Assembly: GCA_901472455.1 (NCBI GenBank)
Contig: LR590464.1
Coordinates: forward strand, 2,108,001 to 2,172,000
DNA: 64,000 bases
Direction of reading: 5' to 3'
Source: Leclercia adecarboxylata
GTDB taxonomy: Bacteria > Pseudomonadota > Gammaproteobacteria > Enterobacterales > Enterobacteriaceae
Shown: positions 30,445 to 39,916 of the stretch, in pieces
Layout: each line of letters begins with the position of its first letter
How positions within the stretch are numbered: the first letter of the stretch is position 1
The notes under the pieces: model-generated
What the model saw: only the letters and a program-made list of their open reading frames with translations
Database searches by the model: none
Told to the model about the DNA's origin: nothing
Made by a program: the position numbers and the translations under genes

Positions 30445-31357
30445 ATGTATACCGCAACTATCCGTACCATGATCGGCGGGACGTTTTTTTTGATGTTAGC
30501 CTTAGTCTCGACGTCCACAGCTCAGTCTCTGCCTACACCTGCCGAACATCCGAACTCGCAGCGTATCTCTGTACAGACGCAAGGCTCAGGTACGGATGTC
30601 ATACTGATTCCGGGGCTGGCGTCGTCCCGAGACGTCTGGACCGGTTTAGCCGCAGATTTACGTAAGAACCACCGCATTCATCTTGTCGAACTGGCGGGAT
30701 TTGCGAGTACACCTGCCATTTCCAATCCTGACGGGAAGGTTATCGCTCCGGCAGTTGACGCGATCGCGGAGTACATTCGTACCCGACACCTGAAAGCCCC
30801 TGTGATTATTGGTCACTCCTTGGGGGGGGAGATCGCATTGATGCTGGGTGCCCGCCATCCCGACCTGGTCAGTCGCTTGATGATTGTCGATGCGTTGCCA
30901 TTCTATACGTTGATGATTGATCCCACTGCGACCCGCGAAACGGCTGCCCAACCTGCCACCAGGATGCGGGATTGGCTGCTGTCGCAGTCGCCGGAGCAGC
31001 GTGCAGAGTTTCAGACGACTTCCATCGCCCGTTTAGTTAAAACCGATGCGGTGAGACCCGCCCTGGTGGCGGCAGGGATCAATTCCGATCCCAAAAACCG
31101 TGGCGGATGCCGTGTACGAACTGATGATGACCGATTTGCGCCCCGAACTTGGCCACATTAAAGCGCCGATTGAGGTTGTGTACGCCTATGACCCTTTATT
31201 CGGTATTTCCGACACCCAGCGTGGATGCGATGTACCGTCAAGCCTATGCCTCTGCAAAAGATATTCATTTCACCCGTATCGATGACAGTTTTCACTTTGT
31301 CATGCTTGATCAGCCCGAGCGTTTCTCGACGCGGTGGCGACATTCTTAAAGGAATAA
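30445..31357 (+). CDS. Secreted alpha/beta hydrolase, frameshifted
   Basis: About 300 residues with an N-terminal hydrophobic signal (GTFFLMLALVSTSTAQS). DVILIPGLASSRDVW oxyanion region; nucleophile VIIGHSLGGEIALML; acid likely in EVVYAYD; His in DDSFHFVMLDQPERF. Frame errors near 31095, 31215 and 31325; it ends ATFLKE at 31355-31357. Esterase or lipase-like; substrate unknown. Confidence 0.75.
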
Positions 31358-31524
31358 GATCCAGAGCGTCCATCAAGTCGATGCTGCTGGAGCATGTTAA
31401 GTCTGCTTGGCAGCTATCGGAGCAAGGAAGTGATAAAAGAGCTTTCGATGGGGGCAGGGGGCAGATCAGTTTGCCAGCGCAAATGATATTCATTATCATA
31501 AACAGATGTGCAAAAGGAGAGACA

Positions 31525-31845
31525 GTGAAAATATACTGGACGAAAAAGAGTATTCCTGAGCTTAGGGATCTGCCTGAACCAATCAGAGATCGCAATTATA
31601 AAGAAGCGCGCAGCAAAGCCAGTGCACATTATGAACATTGGTTGGGAGCGCTTTTATTTTTTGCACTGATTTTTATCTTTTTTTCCCTTTTTAATACATT
31701 ATTTCCAGGCGAAAACGCATTATGGCGAGACATTGCACAGTGTGTGCTTTGTATTCCTCCAGCAGTCATGGCCTGGGACCAGTGTACTATTTATGTCATG
31801 CGGAAGTATTACCGGCATATTTTGATTAATAAAGATCCGGGTTGA
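31525..31845 (+). CDS. Small membrane protein of unknown function, 106 residues
   Basis: GTG start chosen because AAGGAGAGACA precedes it: MKIYWTKKSIPELRDLPEPIRDRNYKEARSKA in parts. Two hydrophobic segments (LLFFALIFIFFSLFNTLF and IAQCVLCIPPAVMAWDQC) and a basic C-terminus. The reading is unbroken. No family recognised; two-helix membrane proteins of this kind occur widely in enterobacterial genomes. Confidence 0.55.
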   Translation: MKIYWTKKSIPELRDLPEPIRDRNYKEARSKASAHYEHWLGALLFFALIFIFFSLFNTLFPGENALWRDIAQCVLCIPPAVMAWDQCTIYVMRKYYRHILINKDPG

Positions 31846-32104
31846 ATTTGTTGTCTGCACAAATATTGAAAATACTTACTTTCCGGTATGCAGCCTCCTA
31901 CTGAACGCTATTCATAGCTATCTCTGGGCGAAATAGCAGGCAAGTCGGTCGAATCAGTCATGAGCAGATAATGAACACCTTCTGTTATCTGCGAGAAGCG
32001 GACATCGCGGTTAACGTCATCTCCAGACTCCCTCAAAAGTGTGCTTAAATCAAAAGGAACCCTCTAAAAAACAGACTGTTGGCCTGAGGGCCTGGGAGCT
32101 AAAA

Positions 32105-32644
32105 TTGCGAATTCAAACACATCGGTTATACCTTCCGCCCTGTAATCTCATCAGATGCAGACGATCTCTTCAAAATCTATGGTGATCCCGCGACGAATAC
32201 GTTCAATCCGGCGGGTCCCTATCCGAGCATTGACCATGCAAAAACGGTTCTGAACAGTTGGCTCGACCACTGGCAAACTCAGGGGTTTGGAAACTGGGCA
32301 ATTTCGCTTCTGGCTGAGCCTGGAAAAATTATCGGTTTTGGCGGGCTGAGAATTCGGAGTTACGGGGATCTCGTTGTCAATAATCTTGGATACCGTTTTT
32401 CCACAGAGGCCTGGGGCAAAGGCCTGGCCACAGAGTTTGCTTCCCGCCGCGATAAAATTTGGATTTGAGGAGAGCAAACTCACGGAGATTTCAGCGGTTG
32501 TCCGGCAGAACCATCTGGCGTCACAGAAAGTACTTGAGAAAACGGGGTTAAGATTTATCAAAAAGATCCATGGACGTTGAAGATGCACCGCCAAGTCTTC
32601 TCTATTCGATAAAAATGCATGAGTGGTTAAGCGACTCGCGCTGA
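32105..32644 (+). CDS. GNAT N-acetyltransferase (RimJ-like), frameshifted
   Basis: About 180 residues, TTG start at 32105 with weak ribosome site, so the start is uncertain. TERLxL-like opening (LRIQTHRLYLPP), SDADDLFKIYGDP, IIGFGGLRIRSYGDL, acetyl-CoA loop in GYRFSTEAWGKGLATEFA, then the C-terminal VRQNHLASQKVLEKTGLRF. Frame errors near 32445 and 32568; the corrected end is DVEDAPPSLLYSIKMHEWLS to the stop at 32642. It resembles ribosomal-protein-type acetyltransferases. Confidence 0.7.
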
Positions 32645-32991
32645 ACGCGTCCGTTCACTCTCACTAAGGTCAATGTGAGGATGTAGCATACTGGCTGGGC
32701 TAGGTTCGCTTCAGGCACGAAACGGACCGTCCCTGAGACATCAAGTTCCGCTTTGAGCGAAAAGCGAACATCGTTGAGGCCAGAGAATTGTGCATGATGA
32801 GTTAAGGATGATTTATTCTCTGCATTAGAACCTGAAAAGCGTTTTAGCATCATGGGTAGTTAAGACAGCAATATCTAAACTGGCTTGCTGACATCGTCAG
32901 ATTATATTATCTGTAACCGGCCGACAGTCATCTTGATTTGTTAACGGGTACAGTTAAAAATCTCGACTCCGCTAGCAGCAGGTCTCTTGGT
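32645..32991. other. Intergenic region with dispersed repeat copies
   Basis: About 350 bases without a supported gene. Two degenerate copies of a dispersed palindrome: GTTCGCTTCAGGCACGAAAC at about 32703-32728, and GTTCCGCTTTGAGCGAAAAG at 32744-32773. Confidence 0.5.
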
Positions 32992-33318
32992 TTATGCTTT
33001 GAGCATATAGATACATGATTGCACTGTCTGACCGGTAGATATGGTTACCTCTACTGGAACACGTTCATACTCATAACCTTCGAACTCGTCGAGTATGTGC
33101 CAGTGATTAAGTAAATTCTCTGACGTGAAAAGAAAGCCCTGCACACGATTTCCTGAATCATCCAGCACAATTCCCGGATAACCCATTTCTGCTCCCCAAC
33201 CTTTGGCAAGAAGAGATCCTCCCACGTGACCCTCCTGCCATGTTCCCCCAATATTTTCAAGAATATGAGCATTAGGCCGGCCAAGACCGAGAGTCCCGTA
33301 AACAAACAAACTTTCCAT
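32992..33318 (-). CDS. Gamma-glutamylcyclotransferase-like (AIG2/YtfP) protein
   Basis: Intact 108-residue protein. LFVYGTLGLGRPNAH is the YGTL substrate-binding motif at the N-terminus; the catalytic Glu lies in LDEFEGYEYERVPVEV. Family members act on gamma-glutamyl dipeptides, but many bacterial members have no proven substrate. Monocistronic, divergent from the LysR gene at 33434. Confidence 0.85.
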   Translation of the reverse strand: MESLFVYGTLGLGRPNAHILENIGGTWQEGHVGGSLLAKGWGAEMGYPGIVLDDSGNRVQGFLFTSENLLNHWHILDEFEGYEYERVPVEVTISTGQTVQSCIYMLKA

Positions 33319-33433
33319 TAATGCTCCGGTATCGCTATGAAAATAGTAATGTTCTTTATGTTGATTTTGATTTTCGAACTCTGACCTGACAAATTATTTG
33401 TTCTCACTACACGCGTGAATTATTATCACGCGT

Positions 33434-34338
33434 ATGATATTCGATCGCCTTCCCCCATTGCAGACTCTGCGCGCTTTTGAAGCCACTGCCCGCCTCTCGA
33501 GCATGACGCTGGCGGCAGCGGAGTTGCACGTTACGCATGGCGCGATAAGCCGGCAAATCCGAAAGCTCGAAGAGCATCTGGGGTTTAAGCTATTTTTCAG
33601 GCTGACAAGGCAGATAATTCTGACGGAGCAAGGGGGTGAATTTCACCATGTGGTTACCCGTCTTTTAAGTGATTTAATGAAGGAGACTGAGCGTCTGCGT
33701 GGAAGAAACCTGATAAAGAGTTTACGTATAAGTACAACGGTTTTCATTTGCCAGTAAGTGGTTAGCACCTCGTCTCAGCCGGTTCAGGCAGAGATATCCA
33801 GAATTTGATATTCAACTGGATGTTACTGACATTAATGTAGATCTTAACGATGGTCAGGTAGATGCTGCAATTCGTTACGGCCTTGGCAATTATCAATATG
33901 TTTCGTCTGAGCGTATGTTTGATGAAACAGTCACCCCTGTCTGTAGTCCAGGTTTTCTTGAGAAACATAATGGTCTGACAGAGATTAAGGAACTTTTAAA
34001 CTGCGTTCTTCTTCATGAGTATAGAATGCAGGCGAACTGGCAGGCATGGTTTGAGATGGCCGGAGAAAAAAATTTCAGTTGCCATCAGGGGCCCTTATGG
34101 ACTCTTGGCAGCATGGCGACTGAGGCTGCTATACGTGGGCGAAGGTGTTGCTCTCGGACGCAGTCTTCTGATTGCAGATGATGTAGCTGCTGGAAGGCTT
34201 GTTGTTCCGTTTCCACAGCACAAGCTTAGGGCTGAACGGGGGTACGATTTAGTCTACCGTCCAGATAATCAGGATTCATTTAAAATAAGCATTCTAAGAC
34301 AATGGCTCTCTGAAGAAATGAGCTTGCTAAAAGATTGA
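33434..34338 (+). CDS. LysR family regulator (GcvA-like), frameshifted
   Basis: About 300 residues. [50 protein letters not shown] (in parts) is the N-terminal HTH with the LPPLxxLRAFEAxAR opening of the GcvA subgroup. The effector domain includes [20 protein letters not shown] sequence and [21 protein letters not shown]. Frame errors near 33740 and 34110. Target unknown; neighbours offer no clear candidate. Confidence 0.85.
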
Positions 34339-34355
34339 ATGGCGCTTCAGGAAAA

Positions 34356-34424
34356 GTCCGCTTCTGGCACAAAGCGGACCGACTAACAGAGCTGAAGGTC
34401 TGCTATGAGCGAGAGACGGACATC
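34356..34424. repeat. Dispersed palindromic repeat, best copy
   Basis: GTCCGCTT-ctggcac-AAGCGGAC (34356-34379, perfect 8-bp arms) followed at 34397-34424 by a second hairpin-like arm (GTCTGCTATGAGCGAGAGAC..GGACATC). Related elements occur at about 10804-10828, 13532-13558, 16343-16367, 31990-32010, 32703-32773 and 44179-44203, all outside or at the edges of genes. Confidence 0.65.
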
Positions 34425-34867
34425 CAGAATTACTTTCTTTACTGATGGATTAAGTATCTATTATTCAGGATCGTCGATTTTCATTTGCGATAGCCAAGTT
34501 TTAGCGTGCTGGGTAATCGTCAGCCCAGCGAGACGAAAATATTTTTTCAGCGATATATCATGCACCTTTTAAACTGTAATTATTAAGCCCTTCACCGAGT
34601 CATGCCCTAAAATGTCGTATCCACAAAAAGGCTAAAATTGGCCATTCCAATACCATCATTGTTAGATAAACTTAAACTCAAATTAGAGTCATAGTATTCC
34701 GTTTTTTATCATGTCCTACGCGTTTTCTTCTTCTTTGTGTCTTTTTTATATGTCAATATTGATTATTATGATTTAACTCTGAAGTATCAGTTAGTAACCC
34801 TTCTGATGAAGGTGAGGTCTATTTTCGTAGATAAATCATGCACCTAACTCTCTATAAAGGAAAGAAA
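34425..34867. other. Intergenic region without a supported gene
   Basis: About 440 bases of AT-rich DNA upstream of the AhpD-like gene at 34868. I see no ORF or element I can name; promoter elements for the next gene must lie here. Confidence 0.3.
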
Positions 34868-35317
34868 ATGAATCGTCCAAATTGGTTTCAAGTATCTGCA
34901 GAAGGCTCAAAGGCACTGGGAGCGCTGCATCATTTCGCTACAAAAGGAACAAGTCTTCCGGAAGAGCTAATACATTTGGTTTTTTTAAGAGTATCGCAGA
35001 TTAATGGCTGTGCGCATTGTATTGATATTCACACACGCGATCTTATAAAGTGTGGTATGTCAGTAGAGAAAATAGTACTGATTCCAGTATGGGATGAGGC
35101 TACTTATTTATTCTCGGACCTGGAGCAAGCGGCACTGGCATGGGCAGAAGAAGTTACCCGTGTAAGTGAGACACATGCTTCGGATGAAGCGTATTCTGCA
35201 GCGCTGTCAGTATTTGGTGAAAAAGATTTGGTCGACTTAACCATCGTTATTGCAACAATGAATGCTCTGAATCGTATGGGCATCAGCTTTCGAATGAAAC
35301 CACTAGCCAAGGCGTAA
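34868..35317 (+). CDS. AhpD/carboxymuconolactone decarboxylase-family protein
   Basis: Intact, 149 residues from MNRPNWFQVS; this start has a strong AAAGGAAAG site and the upstream ATG at 34838 does not. CxxC redox motif with His in INGCAHCIDIHTRDLIKCG at residues about 46-65; LSDLEQAALAWAEEVTRVSE-type helix follows. Such proteins act as alkylhydroperoxidase-like reductases. A second family member lies on the other strand at 35577. Confidence 0.85.
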   Translation: MNRPNWFQVSAEGSKALGALHHFATKGTSLPEELIHLVFLRVSQINGCAHCIDIHTRDLIKCGMSVEKIVLIPVWDEATYLFSDLEQAALAWAEEVTRVSETHASDEAYSAALSVFGEKDLVDLTIVIATMNALNRMGISFRMKPLAKA

Positions 35318-35365
35318 ATTACCATTCGTTTTCTTAACGAGACCGGTTATTAATTCTCCCCAATG

Positions 35366-35391
35366 GAAAAACCGCCTTTCGGCGGTTTTTC
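35366..35391. terminator. Bidirectional terminator
   Basis: AAAAACCGCC, TTTC loop, GGCGGTTTTT, between the two convergent AhpD-like genes. Confidence 0.85.
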
Positions 35392-35576
35392 CATTTTTAA
35401 CAGAAAGTCATTAAAATAATCGCTCTTAACGTTCTTTTAATGTACGTATAATATTCCCTTACGTGAAGGTTGAAAATACACTATGAATACTATTCGTGAG
35501 CGATTATAAAAAAATATGCAAGCTTAGATTTAAAAAAATAAATCCGCCAACAAGAAGTGATGCTGGCGGACATTTA

Positions 35577-36056
35577 TTAATGTAATTCAGCACGATCCAG
35601 ACCGTAAGCGCTATCCATCGAGCCTGGTGCCATCTGTGATAAAATCTGTAGACGATTCCAGGCGTTGATTACAGCAATGGTAAATGTTAACTCTGATACT
35701 TCCACTTCAGAGAAATGTTCACGCAATTCGCTGTAAAGCGCTTCGCTTACACCATTATCACCAATGCGGGTCAAAGCTTCAGTCAGTGCCAGCGCAGCTT
35801 TCTCTTTGGCGTTGAATAATGGCGATTCCCGCCAAATTGCAACATGATAAAGACGCAGTTCACGCTCCCCATGCATTTTTGCTTCTTTAACATGCATATC
35901 CAGACAAAATGCACAATGATTCAGCTGTGAGGCACGTATATCTACTAAGTGCTTAAGTTTTTTATCCAGCGAGATTTTTCCTAATGCCATAGAAGCATCG
36001 GCAAGTGTTTTAGCCAGTGCAGGGATAGTTTTGAAATGATTCACACGTGACGACAT
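35577..36056 (-). CDS. AhpD/carboxymuconolactone decarboxylase-family protein
   Basis: Intact, 159 residues. LKHLVDIRASQLNHCAFCLDMHVKEAKMHG has the CxxC-His signature at residues about 52-59. It is followed 15 bases downstream of an azoreductase-like gene, so the pair (and perhaps the GNAT gene before) is one operon with a redox or xenobiotic-stress role, controlled possibly by the divergent MocR regulator. Confidence 0.88.
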   Translation of the reverse strand: MSSRVNHFKTIPALAKTLADASMALGKISLDKKLKHLVDIRASQLNHCAFCLDMHVKEAKMHGERELRLYHVAIWRESPLFNAKEKAALALTEALTRIGDNGVSEALYSELREHFSEVEVSELTFTIAVINAWNRLQILSQMAPGSMDSAYGLDRAELH

Positions 36057-36071
36057 ATTGTAATCCTCTTT

Positions 36072-36680
36072 TTAAAATAAACGATCAATGGTTTGCAGTG
36101 CATAGGGTAATGCTGTTGTACGAGCGACGGGATCATGCGTTCCGTCTACCCGAATAAATTGCACGTCGGTAATGCCAATATATTCAAGCGCTACGCGAAT
36201 GTATGGAGTGAACTGGTCATCTGCTACAAAAGGACCGTGGGCAAATACACTGCCGCTGGCGACAACGCAATACACCTTTTTGCCGCTGACGAGTCCTATT
36301 TTTTTGCCCTCTGGCGTAAAGACGAAAGTTCGTCCGGCGCGGGTTATATGATCGAACCAAGCCTTCAGTACGGAAGGCAGGCCGAGGTTCCACATCGGTG
36401 ATGAGATAACCAGCGTGTCACAATCAAAAAGCTGATCTACCAGTTGTTCCGAAGTCTGAATAGCAGTGAGCTGAGCTTCACTGCGTAGGTCTGGTGGGGT
36501 AAAAAAACCAGCAATGGTAAATGCATCAAGATGCGGTAGCGGCCGTTGAGCCAGGTCCAGCACTAATTCTTCAAGCTCGGCATGATGCGCGCGTAATTTT
36601 TCTACCAGGCGTTCAGACACCGCGCGGGATGTCGATCCTGATAAATCCGGACTGACCTTAATGTGAAGCAGTTTCATCAT
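36072..36680 (-). CDS. FMN-dependent NADH azoreductase / NAD(P)H oxidoreductase
   Basis: Intact flavodoxin-fold enzyme of 202 residues. MMKLLHIKVSPDLSGSTSRAVSERLV is the phosphate-binding loop of the AzoR family; SSPMWNLGLPSVLKAWFDHITRAGRTF and GKKVYCVVASGSVF complete the FMN site. The start at 36680 (or 36677) follows GAGGAAAAA. It reduces quinones or azo compounds in family members. Operon with the AhpD-like gene. Confidence 0.88.
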   Translation of the reverse strand: MMKLLHIKVSPDLSGSTSRAVSERLVEKLRAHHAELEELVLDLAQRPLPHLDAFTIAGFFTPPDLRSEAQLTAIQTSEQLVDQLFDCDTLVISSPMWNLGLPSVLKAWFDHITRAGRTFVFTPEGKKIGLVSGKKVYCVVASGSVFAHGPFVADDQFTPYIRVALEYIGITDVQFIRVDGTHDPVARTTALPYALQTIDRLF

Positions 36681-36687
36681 TTTTTCC

Positions 36688-37107
36688 TCAGGTGAGATCG
36701 CGATAAAAGTGCAGGCCGAGGGCGGTGTATCCGACACGCTGATAAAATGCCTGGGCTCCTGAATTACTTATGGCGGTATCAAGGACCATCTGACCACAAC
36801 CGTATTCACGTGCGATTACCGCTAAGTGATTCAACAGTGTTGCACCCATCCCCTGACCGCGAGCCTCGCTCACTGTTACCAGATCGTCGACGTAACAGAA
36901 TTGCCCGTGAATAAAATTTTCGAGCAGCCGATAACCGGCTAGCGCCATTGGTTTGCCATCCTGCTCAAGTCCTGCAAGACGGTAGCCTTGCGCCTGCTGG
37001 CGCTGTACCTGGGCAATAAATTGTTTCTCATTCGTCAGTTTGCTGCGTAGTTCCCGCATCAGCGCAAAGCAATGGGCAAGGTCGGTGGCGGTGTTCGTAA
37101 TGTTCAA
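36688..37107 (-). CDS. GNAT family N-acetyltransferase
   Basis: About 139 residues. Acetyl-CoA-binding VSEARGQGMGATLLNHLAVIA motif near residue 80, followed by DTAISNSGAQAFYQRVGYT. The reading begins at a TTG (37107); an ATG a few bases upstream is in another frame, so a start-proximal sequencing error is possible. It ends 8 bases before the azoreductase start, so it heads the operon. Confidence 0.82.
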   Translation of the reverse strand: MNITNTATDLAHCFALMRELRSKLTNEKQFIAQVQRQQAQGYRLAGLEQDGKPMALAGYRLLENFIHGQFCYVDDLVTVSEARGQGMGATLLNHLAVIAREYGCGQMVLDTAISNSGAQAFYQRVGYTALGLHFYRDLT

Positions 37108-37223
37108 TTTTCATGACGCCTCATATTGAGTGGCTTTGTTAATAGCCATATCTTAATCTTGTATGTCTGATTAAAAAGGGCCATTATTAGACTTAATTGG
37201 TAGGACATATAAGGGTGCATTTC

Positions 37224-38603
37224 ATGGGGTACAAAGAGATTTATGCCCGCTATCGTCAGCAGATTCAGGACGGTGCTTTGAAACCGGGAGCGCGCGTTCC
37301 CTCGATTCGTTCGCTAGCGAGCGAGTTGCAGGTAGCGCGTAAAACGGTGGAAACCGCGTATGAAATTCTTATTGGAGAAGGCTATTTCGTGAGTCTGGGG
37401 GCGAAGGGGACCTATATAAACCCGGAGCTCAGGCTGACTTCAACGGTCAGCGCAGACAACGCTGTATCTTCTTGTTCACTTAACACACAGGTTACTGAAA
37501 GGAAGGGTGATCTGCGGCTCGGAATCCCTGCTCTGGATGAATTTCCCCATAAAAAATGGTTACTAATATCGGGAAAAGCGGCGCGAAGTCTTCGCCCAGA
37601 AGAAATGCTCATGCCCCCGGCAATGGGCTTCCAGCCGCTACGTGAGGCCATTTCAAGTTATCTCAATATTTCAAGAGGACTGAATTGCCGACCGGAGCAA
37701 ATCTTTGTTACCAGCGGCTATCGGGCCAACTTACGGTTAATTCTGTCGGTACTTGCACAGCCTGAAGATAAAGTGCTGTTTGAAGATCCTGGCTACTTTT
37801 ATGGTCAGCAATTATTGAAGCGAATGGCATCCAACCTGCACTATATACCTGTTGATCGGCAGGGCATGGATGTTGATTATCTTCAGCGCTATCACAACGA
37901 TGGGCGTTTCGCTATCGTTACACCCACTCATCAAAGTCCGCTCGCAGTTAGCCTTTCATTACCGCGTAAGCACCAGTTGCTGGCCTGGGCACAGCAAAAC
38001 AGTAGCTGGATCATCGAAGATGATTACGACGGAGAGTTTCATTACACACGAAAAGTAATCCCGGCGTTGAAAAGTCTCGATATGCATGACCGGGTTATTT
38101 ATACCGGTACGTTTAGTAAAACCATAATGCCAGCTATGCGTATCGGCTATATGGTAATGCCACAAGAGACGGTAGCCCGTTTCAGCGAACTGGGCGAAAT
38201 CCTTGAAACGGGTCTGCCATTACTGCCGCAAAAAATTCTTGCGCAATTCCTTAGCGAAGGGCACTTCTACCGGCATATAAAAAAAATGCGTTTACTCTAC
38301 CAGCAACGGCGTCGCATGATGCTTGAGGCAATTGAAACGAGCTTTCCTGGGCTATTTGAATTTGAGCTTACAGATGGCGGGATGCATATTGTCGCCTACC
38401 TGCATCGCGGTATTGAAGACACTGCATTAGCTGCATTATGGACACAGCACGATCTTTATGTCCGGCCACTCTCAAGCTGGTATACGCAGACACAGAAACG
38501 TTATGGGTTAGTAATTGGATACACTAATATTCGTTCAACCGAAGAGGCGCAGAAAATTTTGCTGCGCGTTAGGGCAAAAACACTGGCGCTTATGCAGCAT
38601 TAA
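37224..38603 (+). CDS. MocR/PdxR-type GntR regulator with aminotransferase domain
   Basis: Intact, 459 residues from MGYKEIYARYRQQIQDG. N-terminal winged helix (LKPGARVPSIRSLASELQVARKTVETAYEILIGEGYF, in parts) and C-terminal type I aminotransferase fold with IIEDDYDGEFHYTR and the PLP-lysine segment YTGTFSKTIMPAMRIGY. Divergent from the GNAT-azoreductase-AhpD operon, which is its most likely target. Confidence 0.92.
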   Translation: MGYKEIYARYRQQIQDGALKPGARVPSIRSLASELQVARKTVETAYEILIGEGYFVSLGAKGTYINPELRLTSTVSADNAVSSCSLNTQVTERKGDLRLGIPALDEFPHKKWLLISGKAARSLRPEEMLMPPAMGFQPLREAISSYLNISRGLNCRPEQIFVTSGYRANLRLILSVLAQPEDKVLFEDPGYFYGQQLLKRMASNLHYIPVDRQGMDVDYLQRYHNDGRFAIVTPTHQSPLAVSLSLPRKHQLLAWAQQNSSWIIEDDYDGEFHYTRKVIPALKSLDMHDRVIYTGTFSKTIMPAMRIGYMVMPQETVARFSELGEILETGLPLLPQKILAQFLSEGHFYRHIKKMRLLYQQRRRMMLEAIETSFPGLFEFELTDGGMHIVAYLHRGIEDTALAALWTQHDLYVRPLSSWYTQTQKRYGLVIGYTNIRSTEEAQKILLRVRAKTLALMQH

Positions 38604-38664
38604 GCTTTTGATAGCCGGGCGTGAATAATGATCTATTGTTTACCAGTATTGTCGCCTGAAAAAA

Positions 38665-38708
38665 ATATTTAGTCGATCACTCTCTGTAAATGAGGATCGA
38701 CTAAATAT
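38665..38708. other. Perfect 14-bp inverted repeat in a convergent region
   Basis: ATATTTAGTCGATC (38665-38678) and GATCGACTAAATAT (38695-38708) with a 16-base loop. It lies between the ends of the MocR and HlyD-type genes. No T-run follows, so it may act as a transcript-end stabiliser or two-way barrier. Confidence 0.6.
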
Positions 38709-38859
38709 GGTCGTGATAGTACATGCGTTTTTCTTACAGGAAGCTAGCCTGGTGTCAGTGCCCTTTATTTTCTACAGGAAATTATGTATAGATAACGGGA
38801 ACACCGTTTCTAAGCCAGACGTTCAAAAATAGATCGGGGTTTTGAGAATGTATGGAATA

Positions 38860-39888
38860 TTAGCGGATCTCAATTTCAGGAACGGCTGACATCCCAACGC
38901 GCAATAATTTTGCATCGGGCTGATTACCATCCAGCACTATTTTTACCGGTAAACGCTGAACGACTTTAGTAAAGTTACCAGTTGCATTGTCTGGCTGGAT
39001 GGCAGAAAACGTTGCGCCGGTTGCAGGAGCGATACTATCGACATGTCCAGTAAACTTTTTGCCAGGCATGGCATCAATTTTAATTAAAACTTTCTGCCCC
39101 TGCTGAACATTTGCCAGCTGTGTTTCAAGATAGTTGGCAATGATGTAAGTTTGATGTAGCGGAACCACAGCCAGCAGACGTGTCCCTGCGTTAACGTAGG
39201 CACCGAGGCGCACCGAACGCTGGCCTACCATCCCATCGACTGGTGCAACAATACGCGTATAAGAAAGATTAACCCTCGCCTGACTGACCTTTGCCTGCGC
39301 GACTGCAACATCGGCTTCCGCCTGACGTAATGCAGCCCTCAACACGCCTACCTGTTTTTCTGCTGAGGTCAGTGCAGCTTCGTTTTGACGAACGACTGCG
39401 GATGCAGAACGCTGCGTTGAATGGGCTTTTTGTTGATCGTCCGCAGCGACGGTACCTCTTTGATAAAGCTTGTTAAAACGTTCAGCGTTCTGACTGGCGT
39501 ACTGCGCCGATGCCTGACTGGCTAAAAGGGTCGCTTTTGTCTGAGCAATAATGGATTGTTGCTGCTCCAGTTGTGCAAGGCTGCTCAGGTGTTTTGCTTC
39601 ACTAAGCTGCAAATTCGCCTGCGCCATTTCAAGCGCTATTTTGTAGTCACGGTCATCCAGCGTGGCCAGTGTTTGCCCTGCTTTAACGCGTTGGTTATCT
39701 GCGACATAGATATTTTTGATATATCCCGATACTTTTGGTGCCACCAGTGTGTAATCCGCATTCACATAGGCATCATTAGTACGGGTATCATTATTCAGCA
39801 TTGTCGACCAGACAAAAAATATCATCGTCATCATCAGGATTAATAATGCGCTGAGCAGAGTCGTTCTTCTGGATACAGGAAATTTCAT
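38860..39888 (-). CDS. HlyD/EmrA-family membrane fusion protein
   Basis: Intact, 342 residues. One N-terminal membrane helix (TTLLSALLILMMTMIFFVWS), TNDAYVNADYTLVAPKVSGYI and VADNQRVKAGQTLATLDDRDY (lipoyl-like half), a long coiled coil (about residues 85-215), then ARVNLSYTRIVAPVDGMVGQ, the second lipoyl half, and a beta barrel. Periplasmic adaptor of a tripartite drug efflux pump; it is the second gene after the MFS transporter, 28 bases apart. Confidence 0.92.
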   Translation of the reverse strand: MKFPVSRRTTLLSALLILMMTMIFFVWSTMLNNDTRTNDAYVNADYTLVAPKVSGYIKNIYVADNQRVKAGQTLATLDDRDYKIALEMAQANLQLSEAKHLSSLAQLEQQQSIIAQTKATLLASQASAQYASQNAERFNKLYQRGTVAADDQQKAHSTQRSASAVVRQNEAALTSAEKQVGVLRAALRQAEADVAVAQAKVSQARVNLSYTRIVAPVDGMVGQRSVRLGAYVNAGTRLLAVVPLHQTYIIANYLETQLANVQQGQKVLIKIDAMPGKKFTGHVDSIAPATGATFSAIQPDNATGNFTKVVQRLPVKIVLDGNQPDAKLLRVGMSAVPEIEIR

Positions 39889-39916
39889 TTGACCACCTCT
39901 ATTTTGTCATGGCAGT

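Noticed and set aside
34356..34424. CRISPR-like repeats
   Set aside because: Copies are far apart, diverged and palindromic, with no regular spacers and no cas genes.
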